The notes beneath the pieces are model-generated. The model had not been told where the DNA came from and did not search any database. It saw only the letters and a program-made list of their open reading frames with translations. From Pelobacter sp. (GTDB taxonomy: Bacteria > Desulfobacterota > Desulfuromonadia > Geobacterales > Pseudopelobacteraceae), in contig JAVBXN010000024.1 in assembly GCA_030824515.1 (NCBI GenBank), positions 56,073-120,072 of the forward strand: a DNA stretch of 64,000 nucleotides, written 5' to 3'. Below, piece after piece: positions 42,001 to 51,517 of this stretch; the stretch's first letter is position 1, and the number at the start of each line of letters is the position of its first letter. The translations under genes were made by a program, and so were the position numbers.

Positions 42001-42275
42001 GGGAGCCTGGTTCTGAATCGCGGGATGGCCTGTCTGGCTGCCAGTCCCATGTAATGGAAAAATGTAGCCAGATCGGCATCGCCCTCATCGCATTGATACC
42101 AGAGGCAGGGAAGCTGGCTCACGTCGAGATAGCTGGAGACGAGGGTCGTTTTTCCGGTGCCGCCCGGCGCGGATAACCAGGTAACCGGCTTTGCCAGTTT
42201 GTCGTCAAGCAGAGTCAGCAGCCGGTCTCTTTGTATGACTCCGGAGTTTTTAGGACGTGTGATTTTGGCCAGCAT
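39045..42275 (-). CDS. MalT/STAND-type regulator with C-terminal SARP-like (BTAD) domain
   Basis: The 1076-aa protein has a P-loop NTPase domain (Walker A in SAPGGTGKTTLV, ~35; FVIVLDNYQD as Walker B), a winged-helix segment and a long TPR-like helical region (~370-780). Its C-terminal part (~815-1075) is an OmpR-type winged helix (YTLGRFEIIRDGKPL, LWPDADGD, FEMTLSRLRRLLG) followed by a bacterial transcriptional activation domain (FLPSDPG, EEFYRRLMICQRQLG, RTYIHCSSLLRAELG). Such proteins bind a ligand or peptide, oligomerise and activate neighbouring promoters. The ATG at 42275 follows GGGAAAATA. It is encoded upstream of, and in line with, the small protein-ppiC-giant-protein operon, its likely target. 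Confidence 0.9.
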   Translation of the reverse strand: MLAKITRPKNSGVIQRDRLLTLLDDKLAKPVTWLSAPGGTGKTTLVSSYLDVSQLPCLWYQCDEGDADLATFFHYMGLAARQAIPRFRTRLPLLTPEYLAGIPAFTKRYFETLYSRILNYTGSKSLQPCFVIVLDNYQDVPAETPFHDMIANGFDGIPDGVRFMVLSRCPPPPATARLQANGGIALLDHADVRFTFDESRELIQNRMPSLDLQSIARMHDKTEGWAAGIILMLESLVLNRNSGGALPLEDFDCGRVFDYFAGAVFVRAENHIKDFLLRTSLLPMLNVTLAKRLTGVVNACEILSGLHRHHLFTEKLSGTDQDYRYHPLLRDFLLSRMKTVYSQEEVLQIKRDAAQLMEQSGNWEVAAQLYCESGDHDSLAMLVNCHGRELLMQGRCKVLAELMTCFPREMADNDPWLLYWDGMSSFPVDLPRTRLLLEKALSLFKLKSDSSGSYLAWAGIVDTHVFGDDWKSLDECISDFNGLQRNHPVFNSLEVELTASSRMLLSLTLRKTDNPQLVERWQQRVGELLKQKPSMEIQIDTVFGMSVFYLWRGDYEKNSLLLERAAMDIRHRQPSPFTVIRIKLMKGIHCWLTADYQIALQTLSEALEVSARSGVHIYDPLLWSFKTAAEMAPGNLANAELSLKQQMHCLPGAESSLNVFFYHINAAWLAILTNNLSLAAEHMDNVFPQTERMGTTYYNALWHIGMAQISFLQGRAGQASDHLRTVRDISRAMKSCVLEWYSLLVEAWSLIREGKREEGLAPLQNAMALGRRNGYVHLEFYQPSQMALLCATALEERIETEYVTELVGKLALTPPFAETGRATWNGYLEEWPYPVRIYTLGRFEIIRDGKPLHFSGKEQKKPLEMLKVLIARCGRDVPKERLTDALWPDADGDQAGKSFEMTLSRLRRLLGEDRIIVYRARQLSINPLYCWVDSLALAQHFDRNQEVPVEQVVRLCNKAISLYKGAFLPSDPGLSSAVSCRETLKNRLLRLVMIAGRHYEQLEAWDQAADYYQKGIETDNLAEEFYRRLMICQRQLGNHAETVRTYIHCSSLLRAELGIEPSPETTAVYSSIVRKK

Positions 42276-42381
42276 TATTTTCCCGTTAACGCATATCAAT
42301 TGCCCAGGATATTGTTCATCCTTTAATTAGCAGATATGTATCACAAAAACAACACTGTTCCAAACTGACGGCGGCTGAGCA

Positions 42382-44307
42382 TTATAGCGCTTTTCGCGCC
42401 TGATTGAGCTCCCGCAGGATCTGCCGCAAACGCCGGTACTCCTGGTCGGTCAGGCGCCGGTCGCGATAGACGGCCCCGGAATAGATCGCTGCAAACTCCC
42501 CTACCCTTTCGTTCCCGACCCGCTCGGCGATCTCGAACAGTCCCATCCGCCCCTGGCCGGCATCGATTCCGAACTCCGTTCCGACCCGTTTCAGGAACCG
42601 CCGCAGTATCCGCTCCTCCCGTCGCCGGAATAGAGTCGTGTTGCGGATCATGTATAATAGAGTACCGAACAGGGATATTGCGGCAAGGTAGGGCCAGCCG
42701 CTGCCGATGATCCCGGCCGGGTTGATCCCGTGCAGACGCTTGCCGGCCCGGCGGACAAACTCAAACTGCTGCTCGAAGTCATATACGATAACAGTCCGAT
42801 TCCACTGGTAATTCAGATAGTCCAGAGACAGGCGCAACCTCAGCATCAGAGAACGGGATTTTTCTGGATTCCAGACCTCGCCGGCGTTCGAGGCAAAACT
42901 GCTGGGATCGATCCGCAGCCAGCCGCGCCCCTCGATAAAAGCTTCCACCCAGACATGGGCCATATCCTCGCTGACCAGGTAATAGCCGCCCAGCTGGTTG
43001 TAATCGCCTCCCACATAGCCGCCGACCAGCCGGCACGGCACTCCGGCTCCACGCAGCAGCACGGCGAAGGCCGAAGCGAAAAATTCGCAATGCCCCTGTT
43101 TGCCGTCAAAGATGAACTGCTCCAGGGCGCGCTCGCCGGTCGGGAGCCCGCTCATCGAATAGCGGTAGTTGCCGTTCCTGAAATGAGTTTCCAGCAGCGT
43201 CAGCCTTTCCAGGTCATTTCTGCCAAGCCGTCCGATTTCTCCGGCCAGCCCTGTTATGCGCGGCGGTATCCCCTCCGGAAGATGCAGGTAGAAACGTCTG
43301 TTCAGCGGAGCATTGGCCGCCACCGCTCCGGCTGTTACGGATCTGGCCTGATAGTTGATGCGCCGGCCCAATGGCCCGGTATACTCGAAAACGCCATCCG
43401 GCGAACGCTTCAGGCGGGTCAGTCGGATATCGGCCGGCCGGTCCAGCGCGATCAGCACCCGGGAAACGGAGGGCTCCGGGTATATCAGCTGATCGATGGA
43501 AACTCCACCTGAAACGGGCTGTTCCGAGGGGATGCCCTCCACCCGCACCCAGCGGTTTTCCTGCAGCCGGTTAAAAACCGACCCGCGCCAGTAAAGTTGC
43601 TGCTGTTGCTGGCGCGCCATCTCGGCCCTGAACGCCAGCGCGCGCGATTCGCCCACATTCGGCTGCACTCCCGGCTCAACCTTATCCGAATAACCGGATG
43701 TGCGCACCGCCGGCGAGGAGAGGAAGTTCCAGAGAGGCAGTTGCGTGCGGGGCAGTATCGGGAAGAAAACCAGCAGCAGCGGAAGTGACAGCAGCGGCAT
43801 CAGGCAGCCGGCCAGCAGCACCTTGCGCAGCTCGGCCCTTGACAGCAGCATTGAGTTTTCCTGGCTCTGGAAAGCCAGCAGAATCAGTGCGATCGCCACC
43901 AAAAACAGCATCAGGCCAAGATAGAGCAGGAACATGGGGCTGAGATCGAAGAGCGAGGAGGAAGCCAGACAGAAGAGCGCCAGCACATGAATCTGCAGGC
44001 TGTGACGGACAGTCTTCTCTCCGGCCAGACGGACCGCCAGCATGATCGCCAGCAGGCTGACCACCGGCTGGATCGGATTTGCCCGGCTGAACTGGACCGC
44101 ATAGTAGAGAAAAACCGGGACTATCACGCTGTTCTGCATCCAGGGCTTTATCAGCCAGCTTTTCCTGGAATCCTGCCATAATCCGGCCAGGAGGCCGGCG
44201 GCCAGGACCAGGCGGGGAACAGTGGTCAGCCAGGGGAAGAGCGGCAGTATTCCGCACAGGCCGATGGCATAGGTCAGTATGGCAGCGATGAGTCTAATCG
44301 AGACCAT
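42382..44307 (-). CDS. Transglutaminase-like membrane protein (TgpA/DUF3488 type)
   Basis: The 641-aa protein has about six N-terminal TM helices (~5-175), an extracytoplasmic transglutaminase-like domain (~340-475) with the Cys-His-Asp triad visible in KQGHCEFFAS, AHVWVEAF and RIDPSSF, a further TM helix (~545-565) and a C-terminal cytoplasmic DUF4129-like tail. It forms the usual trio with MoxR ATPase and DUF58 protein, overlapping the DUF58 stop by 14 bp. The substrate is not known; an essential relative in Pseudomonas (TgpA) acts at the periplasmic face. Confidence 0.9.
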   Translation of the reverse strand: MVSIRLIAAILTYAIGLCGILPLFPWLTTVPRLVLAAGLLAGLWQDSRKSWLIKPWMQNSVIVPVFLYYAVQFSRANPIQPVVSLLAIMLAVRLAGEKTVRHSLQIHVLALFCLASSSLFDLSPMFLLYLGLMLFLVAIALILLAFQSQENSMLLSRAELRKVLLAGCLMPLLSLPLLLVFFPILPRTQLPLWNFLSSPAVRTSGYSDKVEPGVQPNVGESRALAFRAEMARQQQQQLYWRGSVFNRLQENRWVRVEGIPSEQPVSGGVSIDQLIYPEPSVSRVLIALDRPADIRLTRLKRSPDGVFEYTGPLGRRINYQARSVTAGAVAANAPLNRRFYLHLPEGIPPRITGLAGEIGRLGRNDLERLTLLETHFRNGNYRYSMSGLPTGERALEQFIFDGKQGHCEFFASAFAVLLRGAGVPCRLVGGYVGGDYNQLGGYYLVSEDMAHVWVEAFIEGRGWLRIDPSSFASNAGEVWNPEKSRSLMLRLRLSLDYLNYQWNRTVIVYDFEQQFEFVRRAGKRLHGINPAGIIGSGWPYLAAISLFGTLLYMIRNTTLFRRREERILRRFLKRVGTEFGIDAGQGRMGLFEIAERVGNERVGEFAAIYSGAVYRDRRLTDQEYRRLRQILRELNQARKAL

Positions 44308-45067
44308 ATAACGCCAACTCCGTCAGCAACATGCGTCCGTGCTGCCGGCCGCATCCGGGCGGGATCACACGCTCGCCCAGCACCAGCCCCACCGGACATT
44401 CGGACACCCAGCGCCGTACCAGCCAGGCCGCCCGGGACAGCCGCTCCTCCAGCCCCTGCCCCGGCAGTTCCGCCACATCTATGCTGAGTGGTGTAGCCGT
44501 CCGCCGGCCAAAGCCCTTGACCAGGAAATCGGAACCGCGGGCCGAGAGTTTCCAATGGATCATCCGCAGCGGCTCTGCCCCGGTGTAAGGGTCGATCCTC
44601 TCCAGCTCTCCGTCGTTCCCACGCTCCCTGCGCAAACCGGAACCGCTGCGGGGCGTGTCGATTCCGGTGACCGGATAGCCGCCGGCCAGCGGATGCGGGA
44701 AAACCGTCAATTCGGTATCAAGGTCGAAAGTCCAGAAGCGCGTGAAAAAACCTACCGGATAGGTCGAACTGACCGTGACCCGGCCGACCGGTACACGTCC
44801 CCGCTGTTCGAAGGTAAGCATGACACTTCCTTCACGGAAAGCCTGACGGTCGATGAGCGGAAATGTCTGCGACCGGCCGTCCCGGCACTCGACGCGGATC
44901 AGGAAGGCAGGCAGATGACGCTTGCCGTTGCTAACACGCAGGCGGAACGGAGCAGCTGTCCCGGCAAAGATGTCATCGGGGGGCAGCACGACGGGCGTCA
45001 GCTCCTTGATATTGGACATTCCCGCCAGCCCGGTCACCGACATGAAGGCCAGAAGCCCGGAAACCAC
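44294..45067 (-). CDS. DUF58 protein (N-terminus probably extends to ~45196 with a non-canonical start)
   Basis: The coordinates give the first GTG (257 aa). Family-typical sequence continues upstream in the same frame: FGLKITKAGG, LYIVLTLLLGFSAVNTGNN. That is the first of the two TM helices expected in DUF58 proteins, yet no ATG, GTG or TTG lies between the TGA at 45212 and this GTG. An ACG at 45194-45196 stands 9 nt after AGGGGA and would give 300 aa. The soluble part has a von Willebrand-like core with PYTGAEPLRMIHWKLSARG, the DUF58 signature. It overlaps transglutaminase at its end and lies inside the end of moxR at its start. The role is not known beyond its constant pairing with MoxR. 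Confidence 0.85.
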   Translation of the reverse strand: MVSGLLAFMSVTGLAGMSNIKELTPVVLPPDDIFAGTAAPFRLRVSNGKRHLPAFLIRVECRDGRSQTFPLIDRQAFREGSVMLTFEQRGRVPVGRVTVSSTYPVGFFTRFWTFDLDTELTVFPHPLAGGYPVTGIDTPRSGSGLRRERGNDGELERIDPYTGAEPLRMIHWKLSARGSDFLVKGFGRRTATPLSIDVAELPGQGLEERLSRAAWLVRRWVSECPVGLVLGERVIPPGCGRQHGRMLLTELALYGLD

Positions 45068-45156
45068 CAGGAACAGCAGATTGTTGCCGGTGTTGACCGC
45101 CGAGAAACCCAGCAGCAGGGTCAGGACGATGTAGAGTCCGCCAGCCTTGGTGATCT

Positions 45157-46101
45157 TCAGACCAAAGGCAACGGTATGCGGTCGATGATTGTCCGTAGAA
45201 CGATTCCCCTTTCAGATGCCGACAACTCTCCGCCCCGCATTACCAGCCTGTGGGCGCAGACCGCGACAGCGGTATTCCTTACATCATCCGGCGCAACGTA
45301 GTCGCGTCCGGCCAAGTACGCCGAAGCCCTGGACGCCTGCGCCAGGTTTATGCCAGCCCGCGTGGAAAGCCCGGTCTGGATCAGCTCGTCCGAACGGGTT
45401 GCAATAATCAAGGCATGGATATAGTCCAACACCTTGTCGGACAGGTAAACCGAATGAACATCGCGACGGGCTGTCATGATGTCGTCCTGCGTCACCAGCG
45501 GCGTCATGTCGCTGATGCGCTCCCGAATGCCTCCCCCGGCGATGATGCCCCGCTCAAGCGCCCTGGGCGGATAACCGATGTCGGTGCAGATCAGGAAACG
45601 ATCCAGCTGCGACTCGGGAAGCGGAAAGGTGCCGCTCTGATCGGACGGGTTCTGGGTGGCAAAGACCATGAACGGGCCAGGGAGATGGTGCGTGACACCT
45701 TCCACCGTAACGCGCCGCTCCTCCATCGCCTCCAGCATCGCACTTTGCGTGCGCGGCATGGCGCGGTTGATCTCGTCCAGCAGCACGATATTGTTGAAAA
45801 TCGGTCCGGGCTGAAAGCTGAACTGCCCTTCATCGCGGTTGAATACCGACAGACCGGTAATGTCCGAGGGGAGCAGGTCGCTGGTGCATTGCACCCTTCC
45901 AAAGGAAAGACCGGTGATGGCCGCCAGCGTCAGCGCGACCGTCGTCTTGCCCAGGCCGGGCAGGTCCTCGATCAGGATGTGTCCGCCGCTGAGCAGCGCT
46001 ATCACCGACAGACGCAGCACATCTTCCTTGCCCTGCAGGTAATCGCGTGAAAGCGTTTCCAGCATTTCAATAAAAACCTGGTTTCGGGTTGACGGTGACA
46101 C
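45157..46101 (-). CDS. MoxR-family AAA+ ATPase
   Basis: The 314-aa AAA+ protein carries Walker A (EDLPGLGKTTVAL), Walker B (IVLLDEINRA), sensor I (FATQNP) and the Arg-finger region (PESQLDRF). MoxR proteins act as chaperones for the maturation of von Willebrand-domain partners such as DUF58. The GTG at 46101 is favoured because GGAGG lies 5 bp upstream; an ATG at 46125 has no ribosome site. It is the first gene of the moxR-DUF58-transglutaminase operon. Confidence 0.93.
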   Translation of the reverse strand: MSPSTRNQVFIEMLETLSRDYLQGKEDVLRLSVIALLSGGHILIEDLPGLGKTTVALTLAAITGLSFGRVQCTSDLLPSDITGLSVFNRDEGQFSFQPGPIFNNIVLLDEINRAMPRTQSAMLEAMEERRVTVEGVTHHLPGPFMVFATQNPSDQSGTFPLPESQLDRFLICTDIGYPPRALERGIIAGGGIRERISDMTPLVTQDDIMTARRDVHSVYLSDKVLDYIHALIIATRSDELIQTGLSTRAGINLAQASRASAYLAGRDYVAPDDVRNTAVAVCAHRLVMRGGELSASERGIVLRTIIDRIPLPLV

Positions 46102-46204
46102 CTGAACCTCCAAAAAATCTTGCATTTTGATTTGACAACGGGTTAACTATCCAAAATACTGCTTCATAGTACTCATTTACCATCCCAACTCCGGAGAACC
46201 AGAG

Positions 46205-46495
46205 ATGATATTCAAGCGGAACATTGTCAGCAAAATCCTATCGAACGGCTTGAAAGCCGACTTTGCCCTGGTACGCGACGAAGATGCCTTTCAAGCTGCC
46301 CTGTATATAGACGGCAGGGCAATTCCGGGCCCGCCTCTTCCGGTCCCGCTCGACCCCTGCAAAGGCGATGTCACCCACTGGATGGGCAATCGTCCCAGCG
46401 TGGGCCTGACCAGCGAAGAGGCTGAAAAGATTATTCGTGAGGTTAAACTGGAAAACAGTGTCCTTGAACACCGGAAGATTCTGGAGGAAGAATAA
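46205..46495 (+). CDS. Conserved hypothetical protein, 96 aa
   Basis: The ATG has GGAGAACCAGAG upstream. The protein is soluble, begins MIFKRNIVSKILSNGLKADFALVRDE, has a central GRAIPGPPLPVPLDP segment and a C-terminal helix (TSEEAEKIIREVKLEN). I do not recognise the family. It is a single gene, divergent from moxR, converging on the lipoprotein gene. Confidence 0.65.
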   Translation: MIFKRNIVSKILSNGLKADFALVRDEDAFQAALYIDGRAIPGPPLPVPLDPCKGDVTHWMGNRPSVGLTSEEAEKIIREVKLENSVLEHRKILEEE

Positions 46496-46519
46496 CCCCG
46501 GACAACCGTTGACGGTTTC

Positions 46520-46906
46520 CTATTCCAGTTCATGTGGCCTGACCGTCCAGACCCTGATCCCCTGCTGTTGTGCAACCGTTCTCAATCTCCTGGCAAAACG
46601 CTGATCGCCATTCTCCCGGATTATAAGGACCACCCCCGGCTTTTTGCCGGTCATGCGGGAGTAGTAGAGTGACTGCCCGATCGCTTCGGCCCATTTGTGG
46701 GCATATTCCACCTCCACCGCATATTCGCCGGTCAGGCAGTCAACCCTGGCGCCGTCACCAAGCCGATGCTCCAACGCCCCATGATGTTTTTCACACCAGT
46801 AACGCTGGTAATCAACTTCATGCAAAGGCCTGCCCCCCAGGCAACCCGGGAGCGAGCAGCAGGCTATCAACAGGGCAAACAGGCGCAGACGGGGCGGTAC
46901 GGCCAT
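46520..46906 (-). CDS. Putative lipoprotein with PD-(D/E)XK-like motif pattern
   Basis: The 128-aa protein (ATG at 46906, GGAG 6 bp upstream) has a lipoprotein signal with lipobox LPGC at Cys22. The mature part reads YWCEKHHG, RVDCLTGEYAVEVEYAHKW, then EAIGQSLYYS and PGVVLIIRENGDQRF. The order D, then E-V-E, then Q-x-x-x-Y resembles PD-(D/E)XK nuclease-fold proteins, where Q-x-x-x-Y follows the catalytic core; the strict E-x-K is not present (E-V-E-Y-A-H-K). It could be a retired or periplasmic member of that fold. This is a motif reading only. Confidence 0.7.
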   Translation of the reverse strand: MAVPPRLRLFALLIACCSLPGCLGGRPLHEVDYQRYWCEKHHGALEHRLGDGARVDCLTGEYAVEVEYAHKWAEAIGQSLYYSRMTGKKPGVVLIIRENGDQRFARRLRTVAQQQGIRVWTVRPHELE

Positions 46907-47040
46907 CAATTACTCCAAAACAACAGATATGCGGCATGATAACATAACCTTTTGCCGCCTCCAAGCCTCACCGCTTGATTTGGCCGAGCCAATCGGGTAT
47001 ATCAGTTGATGCAGATCTGTATACACTATCCAGAGGCACG

Positions 47041-48996
47041 ATGATCGACTTGCTAAATACATTGAAGATGCGCGGAAAACTGCTGTTGCTGGTTCTGCCG
47101 CTGGTGATCGGGCCGATTTTCATCGTAGCCGGCGTGATCGGCTACATTGCCAATCAACAGGCCTATCGCGGCGTGACCAAAACCAGCAAGGACGACCTTC
47201 TGCACATGTCCGCCTTCTGCCTCGACCTGCTCAACTCCCACTACCAGCAGTTCCAGGTTTACAAGCAGGATCGCCTGCGATACCTGAACCAGGAGCTGGC
47301 TACGCTGACGGCACTCTCCTATAACCTGGTGGAAAGCGAACACAATCAGTATAAAAAGGGGCAACTGGGCCTGGAAGCGGCAAAACAGGAGGCGAGAAAG
47401 GCCCTGAAAAAGGTCAATGTCGGCGAAACCGGCTATATCTATGCCATGACCAGCAAAGGCGACCTGCAAGTCCACATCGCCCGGGAAGGCGAGAATGTCT
47501 TTGACGAGCGCGATGAAAACGGACGCTACTTCATCCGTGAAATATGCAGGACCGCCAAAGCCTCGAAGGACGGTGAAACGCTTTACATCACTTACCCCTG
47601 GCGCAATGAGGTGCTGGGAGACAAGCACCCGCGCAACAAGATCGTTGCCTATCGCTACTTCCGTGAATGGGACTGGATCATCGCCGCCGGTGGTTACCTG
47701 GACGAGACCTCGGAAGAAGCCGCTTTCGAGCGAAAATCTTTCGCTGCTCTGAAAGACAGTATCAAGATTAAAAAGGTCGGAGCGACCGGCTACATTTTCT
47801 GCATGAACAGCAAGGGCACCTTCACGATCCACCCTGATTCGGAGGGCAAGAACCTGATCGACGCCAAGGATCTGGACGGCAATCAGTTCATCCGGGAAAT
47901 GTGTACCAAGAAAAGCGGCTGGATCCGCTATCCATGGAAAAATATCGGCGACAATGCGGCGCGGATGAAGATCGTTCGTTATGAATACTTCAAGCCGTGG
48001 GACTGGATCATCGCGGTCGGATCCTATGAGGACGAGTTCTACCGGGAAGCCAACAAGATCAAGACACACATCATGTACAGCATGATTCTGCTGATCATGG
48101 TAGTCGGGATCACTTCAACAATGATGGTCTTCAGGGCATCCACGATCATTACCAGCCCGATCACGCACATGATCGAGGTCATCCGCCGGGTAAAACGCGG
48201 CAAACTGGACGAAAGCATGAAAGTAACCGGAGAAGACGAACTGGCTGAAATGGCCGGCGCATTCAATCGGATGACCGAAATAATCCGGCGCAACCGGGAC
48301 ATGGAGGCCAGCCTGGCACAACAGGGAAAAATGGCTTCGCTCGGGGTACTCTCATCGGGTGTCGCCCATGAAATCAATAACCCGTTGGGTGTCATTCTCG
48401 GTTATGCCGGCTACCTTGAAGGCAAGATGAGCGAAGAGGATCCCAATTACAAATATATCCACGAGATCAAACGTGAGAGCAAACGTTGCAAAAAAATCGT
48501 TCAGGATCTGCTGTCGTACGCCCGCACTCCGCGTCCGACACTGGAAACAACCGATCTCAACGACCTGTTGCAGCAGATAGTCGATTTTGCGGCCAACCAC
48601 ACCGATATGCGCGGTGTTACAATCACCACCGACTTCGCGCCGACCCTCCCGCAGATTGAACTTGACGGCGACCAGATGCGTCAGGTTGCAATCAACCTGA
48701 TCCTGAATGCCGGCGGCGCGATGCCGGAGGGGGGCAGACTCTGCGTAAAAACCGAACCGGCTCCAAACAATCGGATCAGGATACAATTTCAGGACAGTGG
48801 TTGCGGCATACCGCAGGAAAGCCTTGAAAAAATATTCGAGCCATTCTACACCACCAAGGAGCGCGGCACCGGACTGGGGCTTGCCATCACTAAACAGATT
48901 ATCGATCAGCACCATGGCGAGATCCTGATCGAGAGCGTCATCGGACAAGGTACCTGCGTGACGGTGATTCTGCCGGTTGATCAGGAGGAACTGTAA
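47041..48996 (+). CDS. Sensor histidine kinase with tandem Cache domains
   Basis: The 651-aa protein has TM1 (~15-37), two consecutive extracytoplasmic Cache-type domains (~40-225 with GETGYIYAM, ~240-335 with GATGYIFCMNSKG), TM2 (~343-365), HAMP (~366-420), HisKA with SSGVAHEINNPLG (~445) and HATPase_c with GCGIP and GTGLGLAIT. Tandem WDWII motifs end each Cache unit. It probably senses a small organic ligand in the periplasm. The ATG at 47041 follows GAGGCACG. Its stop is directly followed by the ATG of the response regulator, so the two form a pair. Confidence 0.93.
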   Translation: MIDLLNTLKMRGKLLLLVLPLVIGPIFIVAGVIGYIANQQAYRGVTKTSKDDLLHMSAFCLDLLNSHYQQFQVYKQDRLRYLNQELATLTALSYNLVESEHNQYKKGQLGLEAAKQEARKALKKVNVGETGYIYAMTSKGDLQVHIAREGENVFDERDENGRYFIREICRTAKASKDGETLYITYPWRNEVLGDKHPRNKIVAYRYFREWDWIIAAGGYLDETSEEAAFERKSFAALKDSIKIKKVGATGYIFCMNSKGTFTIHPDSEGKNLIDAKDLDGNQFIREMCTKKSGWIRYPWKNIGDNAARMKIVRYEYFKPWDWIIAVGSYEDEFYREANKIKTHIMYSMILLIMVVGITSTMMVFRASTIITSPITHMIEVIRRVKRGKLDESMKVTGEDELAEMAGAFNRMTEIIRRNRDMEASLAQQGKMASLGVLSSGVAHEINNPLGVILGYAGYLEGKMSEEDPNYKYIHEIKRESKRCKKIVQDLLSYARTPRPTLETTDLNDLLQQIVDFAANHTDMRGVTITTDFAPTLPQIELDGDQMRQVAINLILNAGGAMPEGGRLCVKTEPAPNNRIRIQFQDSGCGIPQESLEKIFEPFYTTKERGTGLGLAITKQIIDQHHGEILIESVIGQGTCVTVILPVDQEEL

Positions 48997-50388
<1,392 letters not shown>

Positions 50389-50491
50389 AGCGGAGGGACG
50401 TTTGCAGTAGAGAACACGTACATTCCACTAACACAAGAACCCATCGGAACCTGGAAAATCACATGCCGTTCGATGGTTAGGGAGGACAATA

Positions 50492-51427
50492 ATGTTACGT
50501 TTGCTGGCTGCTTTAATTTCGCTTGTTGTTACCGTTTCTGCAAATGCAGGGGATTGGAAGCTGATAGACAGCGGAGTGGGCCTGATTGAAGAGGCTGAAA
50601 ACTACGACAAGAGACTGAAAGTCGTCGAACGCAACGATTCCTGGGATGCAAAGGAACTCTACGAAAACGGCGCCCAGGCCGGCAAATATCGCGGCAACCA
50701 GCTGTTTGCCGCCTGGCTGCAGGGGCCGCCTGTCGGCGAATACCTGAACAGTTATGGCACCCCGATCTGGATGTACCGATACAAAATCACCTACCCGGAC
50801 GGCAAAACCTTCGAGGCCGGTCCGCACGGCTTCTACACTCCCGGATTCGCTTATTTCGGCATCAAGACCGGCGGCTATTCCAACGGCAACTGGAAAATTG
50901 ACTGGTATATACAGCACCGGGATACCAAGGAGATACGCCAGGTAGCAACCAACGAGTTCAAGACCGTTTACGGCAAGCAGCCACGTAGTGCAAGCAGCGA
51001 ATGGAAAGCAAGGGACTTGGGCGTGGGGCTCATCGTTGCAGACGAAAACCACGACAAAGCATTGAAGATCGCCGAAAGAGGCGAATCATGGGATGCAAAG
51101 GAACTCTACGAAAACGGCGCCCAGGCCGGTAAATATCGCGGCAACCAGCTGTTTGCCGCCTGGCTGCAGGGGCCGCCTGCCGGAGAATATCTGAACAGTT
51201 ACGGCACCCCGGTCTGGATGTACCGATACAAAATCACCTACCCGGATGGCAAAACCTTCGAGGCAGGTCCGCACGGTTTCTACACACCAGGCTTTGCCTA
51301 TTTCGGCATCAAGACCGGCGGCTACACTAACGGCAACTGGAAAATTGACTGGTATATACAGCACCGGGATACAAAAGAGATTCGTCAGGTGGGATCTAGC
51401 GAATTCAAAACCACCTACGGCAGATAG
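50492..51427 (+). CDS. Exported protein made of two near-identical domains, function unknown
   Basis: The 311-aa protein has a signal peptide (MLRLLAALISLVVTVSANAG) and two ~149-residue units (from DWKLIDSG and EWKARDLG). Each unit has SWDAKELYENGAQAGKYRGNQ, WLQGPPxGEYLNSYGTP, YKITYPDGKTFEAGPHG and WKIDWYIQHRDTKEIRQV. The C-terminal ~110 residues of the units are nearly identical. The aromatic, beta-rich pattern suggests ligand or polymer binding. I do not recognise the family. It stands 103 bp after the sigma54 regulator and may be its target, although no -24/-12 site is obvious. Confidence 0.8.
   Translation: MLRLLAALISLVVTVSANAGDWKLIDSGVGLIEEAENYDKRLKVVERNDSWDAKELYENGAQAGKYRGNQLFAAWLQGPPVGEYLNSYGTPIWMYRYKITYPDGKTFEAGPHGFYTPGFAYFGIKTGGYSNGNWKIDWYIQHRDTKEIRQVATNEFKTVYGKQPRSASSEWKARDLGVGLIVADENHDKALKIAERGESWDAKELYENGAQAGKYRGNQLFAAWLQGPPAGEYLNSYGTPVWMYRYKITYPDGKTFEAGPHGFYTPGFAYFGIKTGGYTNGNWKIDWYIQHRDTKEIRQVGSSEFKTTYGR
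50552..51424 (+). repeat. Internal tandem duplication, 447-bp unit
   Basis: The segment starting at 50552 recurs at 50999 in the same frame; matched points such as 50642 and 51089 give an offset of exactly 447 bp. DNA identity is very high across 50642-50940, while the first ~90 bp of each unit and the linker have diverged. This suggests a recent duplication, or gene conversion between the two copies. Confidence 0.88.
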
Positions 51428-51517
51428 AACCGACCGGAGAATAGCGGCAGTTTTGAAAGCAGGTGAGACGAATCAGCGTGATTTCGACGTGTGATTTCGA
51501 CGTTTGTTTTCCACTCT

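Noticed and set aside
46504..46517. AACCGT-TG-ACGGTT inverted repeat between two convergent genes
   Set aside because: The 2-nt loop and lack of a T-tract argue against a functional terminator.
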